From Malurus cyaneus samueli (taxonomy: Eukaryota; Chordata; Aves; Passeriformes; Maluridae), in assembly GCA_009741485.1 (NCBI GenBank), contig CM019219.1, positions 33,204,367 to 33,268,366 on the forward strand: a stretch of 64,000 nt of DNA, in the 5' to 3' direction. The translations under genes were made by a program, and so were the position numbers. Of this stretch, positions 1-12,972 are shown one piece after another; within the stretch, counting starts at the first letter, position 1, and every line of letters begins with the position of its first letter. The notes beneath the pieces are model-generated. The model made no database searches. It was not told the DNA's origin and saw only the letters and a list, made by a program, of their open reading frames with translations.

Positions 1-1344
1 AAAAAAAAAGTCACAAACCTGACATTTCTCTATGTTTCCCTTCCTCCTACTTTGCTTTAATGGATTATTGCACTCAGCCTACGATTCTACCTGAAATCGA
101 TTCCAGCAGGAAAGAAAAAACCAACAACATTTACAAGGTTTTGCTAGCCCTTCCTCGAATTTCCCCTTCTCAAACACCTCAGGGCTTGTTGAAGCTGGTG
201 GGTTCCACGCCCTGGGCTCCTCAGCTGCCTCCTTTGGTAGCCCAGGGCTGACTCCTGCACTGTCGGCCCGGTGCCACCCTTGTCACCTCTGTTCTCTCGG
301 GACCTATCCCCCGCCTAATTGCGCTGTGTGATGGTCCCTTTCTCCAGGCCATCAGCTCCCAGGACCTTCAGACACTCCCAGCTTTTTGGAACCTGACAGC
401 CTCTGCTGTTTCTATCTAATTGCCACTTTCTCCAGCCACCCTTCTGTTCTCCACCATCTTCCTGAGTCCCTCTGGAGGCAGCTGCTGCTGAAGGTGGAGG
501 AGTTGAGGTAAATGGGTGGAGACCGATTCAAGCACAGATGATATCTTCATCACATGTCCCAGCCTGTGGATAATGGACATGCTTAATTGCCCCCTATTAA
601 CCATTCCTCACTGCAGAGAAGCTCGGGGATCCCTCGCTCCCAGGCTCAGCTGAACACTACAGAAATGCCATTTTACTATCGGCCATTCAGCACACTTCCA
701 ACGGAAACCTTCAGAGTAATTAAACCGTTTTGACTTGAATTTCTTTTTTATGAGCTGTCTTATTGTCTCCAGTCCTGCCTTTGAGCACTGCTCTGCTCCC
801 AGCTGGCACAACCCCTCCCTCAACAAGGACAAATCTGACAATTGGTGAAGGCAGGATTTTCTGAACGAGAACAAAGAGGTGGCAGAGCAGAAGGATGCAA
901 CAATTACATTTAAGTGGCTGGCAGTAAAGGATGATCTCAAATACCTGTTAAATTGCTGTTAATGCAATCTAAGTCTCAGCTACAGCTGAAAGGGGGATGA
1001 AGAAAAATTTTTTAAAGGCCAAACCTTTCAAGCTTTGCCTGTGCCTGAGGTAAGTGATGAAGTGGAACACGTAATTGCCTGTCTTAACATCAGCAAAAAT
1101 TAGGGGATATGGGGACAAAACAGTTCAGCCTTGAAGAAGTGAAAAGACTGGGAAAGTTACAAGGAAAGAATCAGTGTTGCCTCTTGATGGACAGTTTTTT
1201 AATAATGACACGAGCACAGTTAAGGGGATAAAAGGGTTTTACCTTGGTTTTTGGGATCCCAGGTGCAAAACTTGATGACAAAATGCACACCTGTGTATAG
1301 CACGGATACAAATTTTATAGATTTCAGGAATTAGCATATCTATA
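1..1344. other. Intergenic sequence, no gene seen
   Basis: Ordinary single-copy-looking vertebrate DNA that starts in a short A run (1-9). The small reading frames in both strands have no recognisable domain, no codon bias and no convincing splice pattern. I see no CR1 or other repeat that I can name. Confidence 0.6.
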
Positions 1345-2345
1345 GGATTCCCCAATAAAAAACCACTTAATCAACGATGCGTAACCTCGTCCCACGTCCC
1401 TATATATATTCAGATGATTCCCTCCCCTGCCGAAACAGAAAATGAAGGCACAACCGCCAAAGTTAATAACCATCAGGCGCATAATCTAAAGACACAGCAA
1501 GGCTTCACCCAAGGCCTGGAGCTGCGTGGAGGTTTAAGATAGCTCCTAGGCGCACACTGACTCCTTCCGCCAGAGACTAATTTCGGCTCATCTCTCTCAG
1601 CAAAACCACCGTAACAGCTCACAACTGCGAATATCGCGGCTTACAACAGGAATTAGCCACATTAGCCATCTGCTAGCGGCTATAAAAAGAGGTGTGTGAA
1701 AAACAATGCAGTTCGTCAATCTCGTCGTCCGTCTGATAACCTCATTTAAAAAAAGGTTTAATACAACTGACCAAACTAGGTACATGAAAGAGGCAAAACG
1801 GATGATCCTCTAACTCTCCGGTGAGCTTTTGAGCTATACGTGGCCAGAGCAACACCATGCTATTGGACGAGTGAGACAATCCATTAATATAGACACCTTC
1901 CAATCAGTTGCGCCAATGTAGCCGAGTCACCCACCTTCATGCGTAGACCAATTTCATGCTATATTAACTCTCCACTTATCCAGAACAATCGTTACACATG
2001 GATCTCACTTTTTCCCTGAGAGATCTCCCAGACGGTCGAGCAGCTGATGATTTTAGCCCGGTCGGCGGTCGTGTGTGTGTGTGTGACCCCTGTTCTGTAG
2101 TTTCAGAGATGGCCTTGATACAGGATAATGTCGATGGAGAAGTGTCCGTCACAGGAAGCCTATGGGTCACCGACCACCCCCTCCCGGCCTGTCCATTGCA
2201 GATATGGCTGTCTGAAGGTTAGGGGTCCATCAGCAAGGCTGGTCCGTTCGATTTCCAGCGAGCTCTCTTTGACTGGACTTTCACTACACATCCCAAAGCC
2301 TCTTGTTCAAAACCCCTATTCCAACCGAGCCACAGGCAAACGCCT
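1345..2345. other. CpG-dense segment of uncertain nature
   Basis: CG dinucleotides are roughly an order of magnitude commoner here than in the flanks (clusters near 1,370-1,400, 1,560-1,740 and 2,025-2,060). The segment also has a short GT run near 2,070-2,085. It could be a small CpG island, but G+C is not consistently high and there is no exon or GC-box cluster. Its texture resembles the degraded region at 23.6-27.9 kb, where extra CGs come with base-call noise, so an unpolished stretch is at least as likely. No gene is called. Confidence 0.45.
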
Positions 2346-3639
2346 TTGACGTAGGTGGTTCTGGCAGGAGGCCTGGCAGCTTGAGATTTAGCATATCTGG
2401 GGGAGCCACCCAGAAGGATTTGGCATCAAAGTGCTAAGAGGCAATTTCCTGACTCTTCCGTGATGTATACACAGCTCTGTATTCACCCAGCTCTGAGCTG
2501 CTCTCTAATCTTAAGGACACTAAGCTGCTCAGGGAAGTCCCATTTGAGATTATTGGTTTTCTCCCTGTTCTTTAACTCTTCGAGGTGAGGAGCAGAATAC
2601 ACATTTTGCAGAAGAGACTGTATTGTAATAGTTTGCATATAACATGATAGCAAGAAAATCCTTTATGGAATGTTTAACTCACAAGTCATAACACTTCAGT
2701 TTAACCACAAGTATTCTATAACTATATCTGAGTTACAAAAGAAAAACAAACCCATCAGTGATGATTTTACCACTATGCCTGCATAACTAAGCTACTTATG
2801 CAAAAAAGGCAACACTGTACACATAGCACTCATCTTAATATTTCCGAAAGCCAACACTATAATATGTGTTTATAACAAGGGTACAGGAGGATGCACAGAT
2901 GTGGAAGGCAGGCTAAGCTGAGAAGGATCACGTAGACATTTTACAGCTTGGTGTAAAATGTAGGTGTCGTGCTCAGATAGAATAATTGCTGAAATTGTGT
3001 GAACCATCCTTCTGAGGCGATGGGAAGGCAATGCAAGGACATCATGTTTTTAAGCTGCTGGAAACTCCCTATGAGGTATTTGTATTAGTTAGCCTTGGGA
3101 AAAAATAGAAGTAGATAAGGAAATTTGGCAAATGATCATTAGAGGTGGACGTTTGCCACGTGAGATAAGGCAAGCATGCCCATGGCGAACCTATAAATCA
3201 CATGTACGTTTTTGCAATATACAGGGTCAATGTTGGCATGAGCTAAATTATGGTATGTATAGCAGCAACCTCTTAGATCACTCTGAGAGAGTTTACAATA
3301 AAAGGTTTTATGACATGATGTCGCGCTGCTGGTTAGAATTCCTGCAGGTCCATTGTTTACAATAAATTGAAGTTCGCTTATGACTCATATTGAGTGGTCC
3401 AAGTCTTCCCTTCACGACACACAGAGGGTACAGAAAGTGTAAAAAGGAAAAGCAAAAATCATCAGGCAACCTCAGCACCATAGGAAAGTTCCTTGTGGAT
3501 TAATTTTAGAGTTGGCAATGCTGTGGTAGCTGTAGGAACATGAAGCCTGCCCAGGTAGGTAGGAAAATAAGGATTTGGGGCAGGCACTCCTCAGGCACTC
3601 AGATTTTTGATGTTACAGACATGGGCCTAACAGGACCCT
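2346..3639. other. Intergenic sequence, no gene seen
   Basis: AT-leaning noncoding DNA. The stretch 3,100-3,420 has slightly more CpG and a short open frame, but nothing marks it as an exon. No repeat was recognised until the CR1 at 3,640. Confidence 0.55.
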
Positions 3640-4040
3640 CAAAAGAGTTTTGGGACAGCTGGGTTTGTTCAGCCTGGAGAGGAGAAGGCTCTAGAGAGAG
3701 CTCAGAGCCCCTGCCAGGGCCTAAAGGGGCTCCAGGAGAGCTGGAGAGGGACTGGGGACAAGGGCTGGAGGGACAGGACACAGGGAATGGCTTCCCAGTG
3801 CCAGAGGGCAGGGACAGATGGGATATTGGGAAGGAATTGTTCCCTGGGAGGGTGAGCAGGCCCTGGCACAGGGTGCCCAGAGAAGCTGTGGCTGCCCCTG
3901 GATCCCTGGCAGTGTCCAAGGCCAGGCTGGACACTGGGGCTGGGAGCAGCCTGGGACAGTGGAAGGTGTCCCTGCCCTTGGATGGATGGGCTTAAGGGTC
4001 CTTCCAACTCAAACCATTCTGGGATTGTCTGATTCCATCT
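3640..4040 (+). mobile_element. CR1 LINE, 5'-truncated 3' fragment
   Basis: Contains, in order, the sense-strand landmarks of the avian CR1 3' region: the 'cagcctggagaggagaagg' segment, 'ggagagggact', 'tggcacagggtgcccagaga', 'aagctgtggctgcccctgg', the 'aggccaggctgga' segment, 'ggaaggtgtccctgccc', and the tail 'tccttccaactcaaaccatt' followed by a degenerate 8-bp-type tail near 4,015-4,040. It is about 400 bp long, so only the end of ORF2 and the 3' UTR are represented. Several long antisense and sense frames (for example 3,540-3,995) are by-products of this repeat. It is the most complete CR1 in the window and is not expected to be mobile. Confidence 0.9.
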
Positions 4041-6402
4041 ACAGATTACTGGGACTTCATAGTCTGTCCCCCAGAGCTGTGCCTTCAGTTCGGTGCTGGG
4101 TTCCAGCTTTGGGGTCAGTGCCTTCCAGCAGAGCTCACTGAAACACAGAACTTTCATCCCATTTGGAGTTTTCTCCAAAGAGCACCTCGGTATGAGAAAT
4201 ACTGGATTTGGGCATTTTTCCCCTGAAGAGCAGCTCCATTTCTCAGTCCCCTTACCCCAGGTCCTGTCCTGGGTACTGCCCATCGGGTGGACAGCTCAGG
4301 TCTCCCCTGTGGGGTTCAGCTCCAAGAGGAACCCATGGGGTCTGGAGAGAGAGGCTTTGCAGGGAGCTCAGCTCTGGGAGCACCCAGGACTCCATCTGAG
4401 CTCTGCCAAAAAAGCCCCAGCAGAGAAAAGCAGCTGAATGGATATTGCAGGAAATGTTTGTAGCTTTCACAGAGCCAGCAGTGAGAGATTGGAATTGTGT
4501 TTCAAAAAACCCAGGCCAAAACATTTACTCTCGCATTTCGCTGATAAAAGAGTCCATCATGGGAAAATCTTTTTTCGTGACACAAGCTGCAGTTTTGCAG
4601 GACCATGAGAAAATTCTTCAACCAGCAGCCTCAGAAAACCTTTGAGAGCTGAACCCTGTAATTGAAGGGTGCATTGCTCTGCTACTGGAGCCTCCCAAGC
4701 ACTTCAAGGACAAAAGAAACCCAAACAGACTCCTGCAACCAAGGACCTAAAACTCAATCCAGTGGGCAAGGGTCATGGGCTTTGTCCAAAGCATGGCTGT
4801 AGGCAAGCTTCAGGTTTTTTCTCCTCATTTTTCTCTCCTATAAACAGAAATAACCTGATTAAAACTAGACAGGTTAAACGGAACCCACTCCAAATCCTTC
4901 TTTGGAATCCTATATTAATCACCAACTTCCTCCTTGCTCTTAATGTATAAAACAACCCCTGATGGTGCTGGGTTCTCTGCCTGGGCCCTCGGACACTCTG
5001 ACAGGGTTAGAGAATGGACCCAGGGACCCTGGTCATTCTTTACGGCCTGTTTGAAACCCCACAGCAATGAGGCATCACAAGGATTAGGAAAAGCTTCTGG
5101 ATTGCATTCACGTTGCTGATTTTCTTTCCAGAAATAAAACATGTTTAGCTTGTTCAAAATGAGAATGAAAGGTCATTCAGTAAATAAATCAAGCAGTCAA
5201 ATCATAGAAATCCAAAACCTTGTCAGCCAAATTTTGGTTATAGTGCCTTCAGAATTTCCTAATAATGCCAGTGTTCCATGTCTATGTACAGATTATGCAG
5301 AGCATAGATTTCCTACCTCAGTGGGCACAAGGAAGGGGAAGTATAACCAAATAGCACATCACTGCCCCATTTTTCTGTGCACATAGTCCCCACTTTTCTG
5401 TGCATGCCTGGGTGGGGTTTAGAACCTGTTTTTTGGCAGCTGGGCTGGAGAATCATTGCAGGTCCCTTCCACCTGAATAGTTTCTATCTCATGTTCTCTC
5501 TTCGTCTGAATGACCACTGCTCTGGAATTTTTGAAAGAAATCCACATTAGAAACCTATTTTGGATAAAGAATTTGCTCCCAGTTATTCCAGAAGGAAATT
5601 TCGGAATGATGACAAACATCAAACGCATCTGCGAAACTCTCATATCTGTATTCAGCCCACAAACAGGTCAAAAAATCGGTGAGTAAAACCCAACCCACAG
5701 CAAAATTCTTCCCAATATCTTCAAAGAGGAAAAGGAGACTTACATTCACTTAATTAATTTATTATGTCTGGTGTGCCTTAAACCATGAGTGCTGCTTCAG
5801 TTTCGTTATATGCTCACCTGAACGAAGAATTAATCACCAATGTTAGGTGTGGAGCTCTCAGTTCCAGTGCTGTCAAGGCTCCAAGGGTAGCAGGTTATTA
5901 AAAGTGAAAATAAAATGCAGCTGGGCAGATTAAAACACCAGTCTCATCCCCTGTGGAACATCCTTCAAAATATCAGCAGCCTTTGGAACTGAAAGGTGCC
6001 AGTGTTGTTAAACTTGGCTACAAATTAATCCAGCAGATTAACCAGTAGCTGGTCAATGGTTTAAAAAATATATAAAACACTGCCCAGAGATAGTTTATAA
6101 GAAAAATAATGGGATTTTTTATATATACACCAGCTTTATGATTTCTGGGTGTCTGCTCAGTATAAGTGTACAATAAAGAAACAGGATGTTTCCACATTGG
6201 CTGGCTCATGAAGACAAAATGTATGGAAATAAAATGACCCCTGAAATTCCAGCACATTTTGCCTAATAAGTATAATTTGTGAAAGATATTTGTCCACATA
6301 CTTTTCATTTTGTAGATTCTTTTATGCAACCTATGAAACTAAAATATGTTATAGATTGCTAAGACTCAATGTAACAATTAAATCGTTTATTACCACAAAA
6401 CC
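4041..6402. other. Intergenic sequence, no gene seen
   Basis: Mixed-composition noncoding DNA. Frames of about 60-115 codons at 4.1-4.5 kb are not supported by any recognised domain or by splice signals. I see no tandem array or mobile element. Confidence 0.55.
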
Positions 6403-6570
6403 TGATGTGTGGGATTGCAGGACTGGGATGTGTGGGATTGTAGGATTGGTGTGTGGGATTGCAGGGCTGGGATGTGTGGGATTGCAGGGCTGGGATGTGT
6501 GGGATTGCAGGGCTGACGTGTGGGATCGTAGGATTGACGTGTGGGATTGCAGGGCTGGGATGTGTGGGAT
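6403..6570 (+). repeat. Minisatellite, ~22-23 bp unit, ~7 copies
   Basis: Tandem units of about 21-23 bp built on 'gtgtgggattgcagggctgg' with small length changes (gatgtg versus gtgtg or cgtgtg at the unit start). Variants carry gtagg instead of cagg. The array ends where the units run into 'gatgacccccct' near 6,568. It makes repetitive open frames on both strands (Gly/Cys/Asp-rich on plus, Pro/Ser/His-rich on minus) that should not be read as genes. Confidence 0.9.
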
Positions 6571-7414
6571 GACCCCCCTTGGGGTGGTGGATATGACCCC
6601 CCTTCCCTTCAAAATATCATAGCTTTGAAAAAAAATCACGGGCTTCCGGGCAAGAATATGGGAAAAAAAGGAATAACAGTTTTAATTAATATGTATAACA
6701 AAGTGAAATAAGTAATAACTACAATAGCAACAACCAGCCCAGTCACAAACCCAGTGACAGCCTCACACAGAGATACACCCAGATCGCCCACGTGACCAAG
6801 GACAGGCACAAATAAGCAGACATGGATGGAGAAAAAGTTCCTCTGCAAACTCACAGTGGAAATGCCAATTTCGGTGCTCCTTTAACCACTGCAGCACAAA
6901 TCTCAGGGGTCCCAGGCAAGGCACAGGGGCAGAAGATCACAGTGCAGCAAAACAGGAAACAAAGGGCAGAGATGCTGGGCTCTGCTCAAAAGAGCAGTCA
7001 AGCTCTCCTCCACAGGTAGCAGGCCAACCTCTTCTCTGAGCCAAGCAAGGCAGGATATATAGTTACCCCCTGCCACACCCACACACACACAACCTCCCAG
7101 TGCTTAGCAAGATCGTTTGAGTGGGTGTAGGCCCTATTGTCTTCACCAATCGCCCAGCCGTCAAAAGGATGACCTGGCAATCAGTGTATCCCAGCAACAA
7201 AAATGGGAAAGAAAAATTCCCCAAGAAAGGAAACAAAAGTAGAACCCTTAACCCGCAACAGTGGCCCAAGCACACTTTGCCTCCTTATTATTTAACAAGA
7301 CCCTTTCTGTGGCCAAACACAACCACAGGGGTCAGGAACAAACAAGGTTGGGTGTTCCTAGCTTGAAGATCCACCTGCAGTCAGTATCATCCCTTCTGCC
7401 TTTTGCTTTGGCAA
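6571..7414. other. Intergenic sequence with short CA run
   Basis: Noncoding. A short CA-type run lies near 7,076-7,092. Overlapping small frames on both strands show no family resemblance. Confidence 0.5.
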
Positions 7415-7455
7415 CACAGAATGGTTTGGGCTGGAAGGGACCCTAAGAAACAGCC
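7415..7455 (-). mobile_element. CR1 LINE 3'-terminal fragment
   Basis: 'cacagaatggtttgggctgg' followed by 'aagggaccctaag' is the reverse complement of the last ~40 bp of the CR1 3' end. No more of the element can be followed to the right, so this is a very short insertion or a remnant. Confidence 0.7.
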
Positions 7456-10400
7456 CCACAAACATTTTGGACACTGTCATTGTTAATGATGCGTCACACT
7501 TAATTACATTTTCTGCTTAAGCATCTCATAATATTAAATGCTACCATGACTCTTTTAAAGGAAAGAAAGAGAACTCTGTATGAACAGTAGCTCCATTTAG
7601 ACAGAGATTACCCACTCTGAATTTGTAAATAGATTAGGAGATAAATATTAATAAGATTAGTCTATATGGGGAAATTAGAAGGATCTATGAATAACGTTGC
7701 CCTGTATAATTGAACACACAGACCTATCATGCTGTTAAGGGAACCTGATTATGTCTGATTTGCAAAACTGGAAAGTAAAATAATCAAACTGATTAATAAG
7801 TGAAGCAGGGCAGAGTTCTCTGTTCTGAGCATCTTCCCTGCTCCTCCAAATCTGGCATCCCCAGCCCTGGCGTGCACAACCCCTCCTCCTGCACCACAAA
7901 CATTCCGGTTGCCTCTGCCCCTGCCCAGCAGAGGTGAACAAATGGGAACATCATGGGATGGGCAGGGCTGAAATACAGCTGGGATGCCTCCGTCCAGAGC
8001 AGTTATAGCACAGGACGTGTCCCACATGCCTCAGAAGGGTCATGGGCAGCTGCAGCAGGGACAGGACAGCCAATGCCACTGGCACCTGTAAGTGCTGACA
8101 TTCCCTCCCTAAATCCCACAAACTCCAGCCCTGGGTGACCCTGTCTGGGCCAGCAGGAAAACAGGCCACCTCACATCCCTGGAAAACTCAGCACTGTCTG
8201 CAGAGGATGTTTGTTTTCTTTACAAGGCATTGACTGTTCAAGGAAACAATTAAAGTGTGCATGACTAGAGCAGCAAGGAAAATCAGAATTTTCCATTATC
8301 TTCATAATGAATTTAATTTCCTGAACTTGGTTTGGTTTTTTAATTTAATTTACTGACAGGGACAATATTCAGTGATGCAATCTTCATGCTTTTCAAAGCA
8401 GAGGAGTTATGCCAGTTATGCCATACTCTTTACCAGAGGCTATTTATTAAGCATTTCCCTTTCACAGAATTTATTTGTTGCAAGAAAGCAAATGAAAATG
8501 TAAACCTTGAGGGAAGGCAACAAAATAGGTGAGAAAAATGTTACAGTTTCAGCTGCCATCAGCCATATCCTGCAATCTGAGCACTGGACCCATAGCAATG
8601 GGAGGGGCTTTAAGCAATTATTTTTATTTCTTAACAATTATTATTAATTTATTCTTCTTTCTAAGATGCTGTCTACAGAGGTGCAAAAGAGATCCTGCTT
8701 TGAGAGGACTCTATGTCGAATGGCCCTGTGGTTTTCTGTACAAACCCTGTTGCTGGCTTGTTCCTGGCAGGTACTGGATGAGGGAGAGGAGCCCAAGGAG
8801 GAGATGGTGCCTGCGTGGGATGATGGAAACAGAAGGGGCAGGAAGGACTCATGGATCCTTTTACAAACTAGACTTTTCTCAGAGTTCTCCAGGATCTGGG
8901 TCAATCCAACACTAGGGTTTGTTGTTCTCCAGCTGGAGAGATGAACTCAGGGGTTTCACACAGATCCCCACCCATCCATTGGGATCCTAATGCTGACAGC
9001 CACAGCCGAGCAGCAGAATACAAAACACAACTGAGAAGTGGGCAGAAGCAATGTATTATTTTTTTCTCGAGCCTTAAGGCTCACGTTAGAAATCCAGACT
9101 TTTCTCAGAAGGTGGTGCTGTGTCAGAAAACTCAGTACACATCTTTAAAGCGGCCTCGGTGCCTGCCCACAGGAGGATGGCACAGCTTTCATCACCGTTA
9201 TCACTTCCCATCCTTTCCTCTCATTTCTGCTCCGCTGCCGAGGGAGTGTATGAATAAATTAATTCCATTTTCAAACTCAGGCTGTGTCGTTTTTCCTGAG
9301 TGCTGGTTCCTAATAGTATTTTCCTTTTTGTGATACCACTATCAATTTCAGGCCCAATTCTGAAATCAGAGATACAGAGAAGCACTCTTTAGTGAAGTCA
9401 ATGAAGCAACAGAGATGTATGATCACAATTAAATACAGAAGATCCAACTCAGTCTTTCCTCTGTCCCTCCTGAATACAAGGCACCAGATTTGGACTGTCT
9501 GAAGAGAAGTTCTGGTTCAAATGCAGCCCTGGAAGAGTTTGTGGCACCCAAGAAGTCAGTTTTGCTCTGACCCTCCCAGATGTGGATTCCAACCTTCTGT
9601 GAGCAAATCACTGGGGTTCACCTGACTGCTTTCAAAGGATTCATTAAATCTTCAGGAAACAGCCGAGGAAAGTAAGCTGGGGAGGAAGGTGAGGAAGGGT
9701 ATGTATAAATCAAATCAAGGGAATGCACAAATCAAATCGAGGGTGTGTACAAACCAAAGCAGCTCAACAATTATTGATTCAATAGCCTCATTTTTTATCA
9801 CATTTTCTGTAAAGGTGGAAGCTGTGAGCAGCATCTCTATAAATACAGATAATATATTTTTATAGATTTCCATTATTTATGTCTATTCACTCTGCTACTG
9901 TTTTTGCTTTTGGAAGTGGGTGTGGTCCCAGCCCGTGGGAGAGCAGCATGGCAATGATCCAGCTGGGATTATCCCAGCACACAGCCACGAGCACTGCAGC
10001 AGCTGGGTATCCCACAGCCAGGCAGAGCTGAACTAACCCCCAGCTTGGGAAAAAATGGTCAGTGCAATCGGGAGATGTAGAGTGCAGCCAAGATGCCATT
10101 CCCTCAAACTCCAGTGATCCCACAAGGCTTCCATCCACATTCACTCTGCCAGACCAGGGATCAACACTGGCTCGTCAGACTTCAGCCAGTTCATCATTTG
10201 GGCATAAAGTGGGCGACAAATGAACTGCCAGGGGCCAGGCCAGAGGAAGAGGAGATCTCCTTCCTCACCTCGTTCTGTCCAAGGAGATCTCCTGCTGCAG
10301 GGCTGTCGGGTCAGAGGCCATCGGGAGCAGTTCTGTGGGGCTGTGGCATGTGCTGGCAGCTGCACATAGAGAAATAACCAGAGAAGAAAACACAACTTTA

Positions 10401-11767
10401 AAACTCAACAAAAAGCATAAAAACAGTCCACCAAGGTAGCATTGTTTTGGCTTGGCTCTGTGTTTTTGGGGTGGTTTTTAATAAATATTTCTCAACAGTT
10501 ACATGTAAACCTTCCATCACAAACAGAAATAAGATCTTAAAAAATCCTAAGTCTATTATTTTACTCTCTGTAATTCAGCTGCTATCAAATCTGACTGAAT
10601 TAAAGCCTGTCCTTTGAAGAAAAGCTGTAATATAAGCACATTTACCAACAGCATTAGTTTTTCTCTGAAGCTCCGTGGCCCACAAAACTAAAACCAGTTT
10701 CAGTCCAAATCTCCATTGCATGTATATGTTTGCACATTAAAAATGAGGTTTTCTACACAATCCCATTTGTATTTCATTGCAGACATGCAAGTTCACTAAA
10801 AAGCAGATGGAGTCAGACTCTGCTTTCCAAAGTTAGTGCTCCATGCCAATATTTGTCCAGATCAAAATCTGAAAAAATCTCCAACTCTTTCAAATCTTGC
10901 TCACATTGTCTTGTCACTGACTTGGAGGAAATTTCAAATAATTTTTGATGCAATCAGTGCTTTTCATGCTGCCAAACATGATGATAGCACGGCTCCGCTG
11001 ATGAGACTCACTGGTGGGGGGTACAAGATCAGATTTGCCACGGCAGATGCATTCCTACCACACACCCACCTGCAATCTGGGGAGGTGGGAGGAGAAAATT
11101 CCAGAAACTTTCCCAAACCTCACTGACAACAAGCAGCAGACAGAGGGCAAATGTGTAATGGAACTTTTGTTTGTCATCCACAAATCCAGTGGAATCCCCC
11201 AGCCAAAGCTGCATCACACACTGCAGCTGGGATCTAAAGAGAAGCTTGGGATCTAACCATGAGACAACTGAGGGCAAAAGCCTGTTCTGTGGGTGACATT
11301 TCTCAGGATGCTCGCACAATTCCTGCTCTCAGGTCAGGGCAGGGGAGCCAGGGCTCACCTCCACTCATTTCTTCCAAAAGCTGATGTGGAAATCTGACAG
11401 GTTCAGAGTGAAAACCATCTGAAGTGAACATTTTCCTCAGGCTTGGCTGTGACTGTCACTACACTGCCAAGAAAATCGAGCAGCAGCAGCAGCACCTGTT
11501 AGAGCAGCAAAGGTACTGGCAAGGCTCATGCCACAAGGTTTTTGCTTTTTGTGTATGTATTTAATATACTCTTGGCTTTGTAGATTATTATTGTATTATT
11601 TTCAGTTTTTTAAGCTAATTCCAGTACTTTGTTAGACAAACACACTGTTGGGATCCTGCTCTAATCCTGCTCCTCCAGTGACCCAAGGCCATCCTACATT
11701 CCCAGAATATAGACCTAAACCATGTGGGGCTGTAATTAAGGAGGAGGCTTTGGTAGGGGGATGAACC
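7456..11767. other. Intergenic sequence, no gene seen
   Basis: About 4.3 kb of noncoding DNA. The longest frames (128 codons at 8,529-8,915 and 130 codons at 8,941-9,333) have no recognised domain and no flanking splice sites that persuade me. A (CAG)4-type run sits near 11,481. No further CR1 or LTR was recognised. Confidence 0.5.
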
Positions 11768-12208
11768 TGATGCCTCAGGATTTCAGCTTCTCTATTTCCA
11801 TGTCTCTGTAACCCTGTAACTCTTCCGTGGATAACTCCAGACTCCACAGACAGTGCTGAGCTCCTGCTCTCCCATTTTTACACAAAACAATTCCTCTGCA
11901 GCCCCAAACACAAGGACACCTCACTGTGCCAGGCCTCAAGAGATGCAAACAACAGAGAATTGGGGGAGCCAACTTGGAGTGAATGACTGCATTGGCTGAG
12001 CTGCAATTGGAGTATTCAGCCCCGATGTGCAAATGGATAAAACTGATAAAGGGTGAAAACCCGTGAGCCATTGTCCATTGTGGGTGCAGCCCCTGGGTGG
12101 GCTGGGACTGCCCTGAATGTCCCTGAAGGCCCTGCAATGAATAGAACTGCTTTTTATTCTCTAAATTTCCTCCAGCCTCTGTTTTACATAAGCCCAGATC
12201 AGGCACCA
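11768..12208 (+). mobile_element. LTR-like repeat family 'TGATGCC', copy 1
   Basis: A 441-bp dispersed repeat that begins TGATGCCT and ends AGGCACCA, so it has near-perfect 8-bp inverted ends of TG...CA form. Related copies lie at 12,529-12,972 (inverted), 41,931, 55,565 and 61,982, with diverged partial copies at 36,147 and 49,813. The length, the TG...CA ends and an A-rich 'caatgaataga' about 70 bp from the right end would fit a solo LTR of an avian endogenous retrovirus. No matching target-site duplication is visible beside this copy and no internal retroviral region was found. The class is therefore inferred and a nonautonomous element remains possible. Confidence 0.6.
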
Positions 12209-12528
12209 TACCAACACCTGAATATGGACTGCCAGACTCCTCAGCCTCTGGTGAGTTTATTTTGTTTTGAACCCCAAAGCTGAGGGTTCTGTTCTGTCAT
12301 TTGTTAGTCAGAGCTCTTTCCTCAGGTCCCTTCTCAGATGTGTGATGAAGCCCCTCAACTGTGTTCACCTGACACCCTCCTGGTTATCACCCCACAGATG
12401 CTTTCCCAGGAAACACCTGGAGCTGGCACTCTAATCAATACTAAGGAAAAGGCTTTCCTGAATGTATTTCTAAGTGCCAATGCAGTATTAATGTGGCCTG
12501 GAGAAATTCTCTTTAACAGCGTGTCTGG
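12209..12528. other. Spacer between inverted LTR-like copies
   Basis: About 320 bp with no recognised retroviral or other coding sequence. It separates two oppositely oriented copies of the same repeat and is far too short to be a provirus interior. Confidence 0.6.
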
Positions 12529-12972
12529 AGGTACCTGAACTAGGCTTGCCTAAAACAGATGCTGGACAAAATTCGGAAAATAAAAAGCAGTTCTATTCAT
12601 TGCAGGGCCTTCAGGGACATTCAGGGCAGTCCCAGCCCACCCAGGGGCTGCACCCACAATGGACAATGGCTCCCGGGTTTTTCACCCTTTATCAGTTTTG
12701 TCCATTTGCACATCGGGGGCTGAATCCTCCAATTGCAGCTGCAGCCAATGCAGTCATTGACTCCAAGTTGGCTCCCCCCAATTCTCTGTTGTTTCCATCT
12801 CTTGGGGCCTGGCACAGTGAGGTGTCCTTGAGTTTGGGGCTGCAGAGGAATTGTTTTGTGTAAAAATGGGAGAGCAGGAGCTCAGCACTGTCTGTGGAGT
12901 CCGGAGTTATCCACTGAAGAATTACAGTTTACAGAGACATGGAAATAGAGAAGCTGAAATCCTGAGACATCA
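12529..12972 (-). mobile_element. LTR-like repeat family 'TGATGCC', copy 2 (inverted)
   Basis: Reverse-complement copy of the element at 11,768-12,208. It runs from a degenerate end ('gtacctgaa') to 'gagacatca'. It matches copy 1 across essentially its whole length, with scattered substitutions and a few small gaps. An extra stretch near 12,915-12,935 differs from the other copies. Together the two form a ~440-bp imperfect inverted repeat with a 320-bp loop. Confidence 0.65.

Noticed and set aside
3540..4283. Open frames of 110-193 codons on both strands
   Set aside because: They coincide largely with the CR1 3' region and its flank; similar frames recur at every CR1 fragment (51.1, 57.4 kb), so they are repeat by-products.
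6290..6639. Repetitive Gly/Cys- and Pro/His-rich frames
   Set aside because: Entirely produced by the 22-bp minisatellite.
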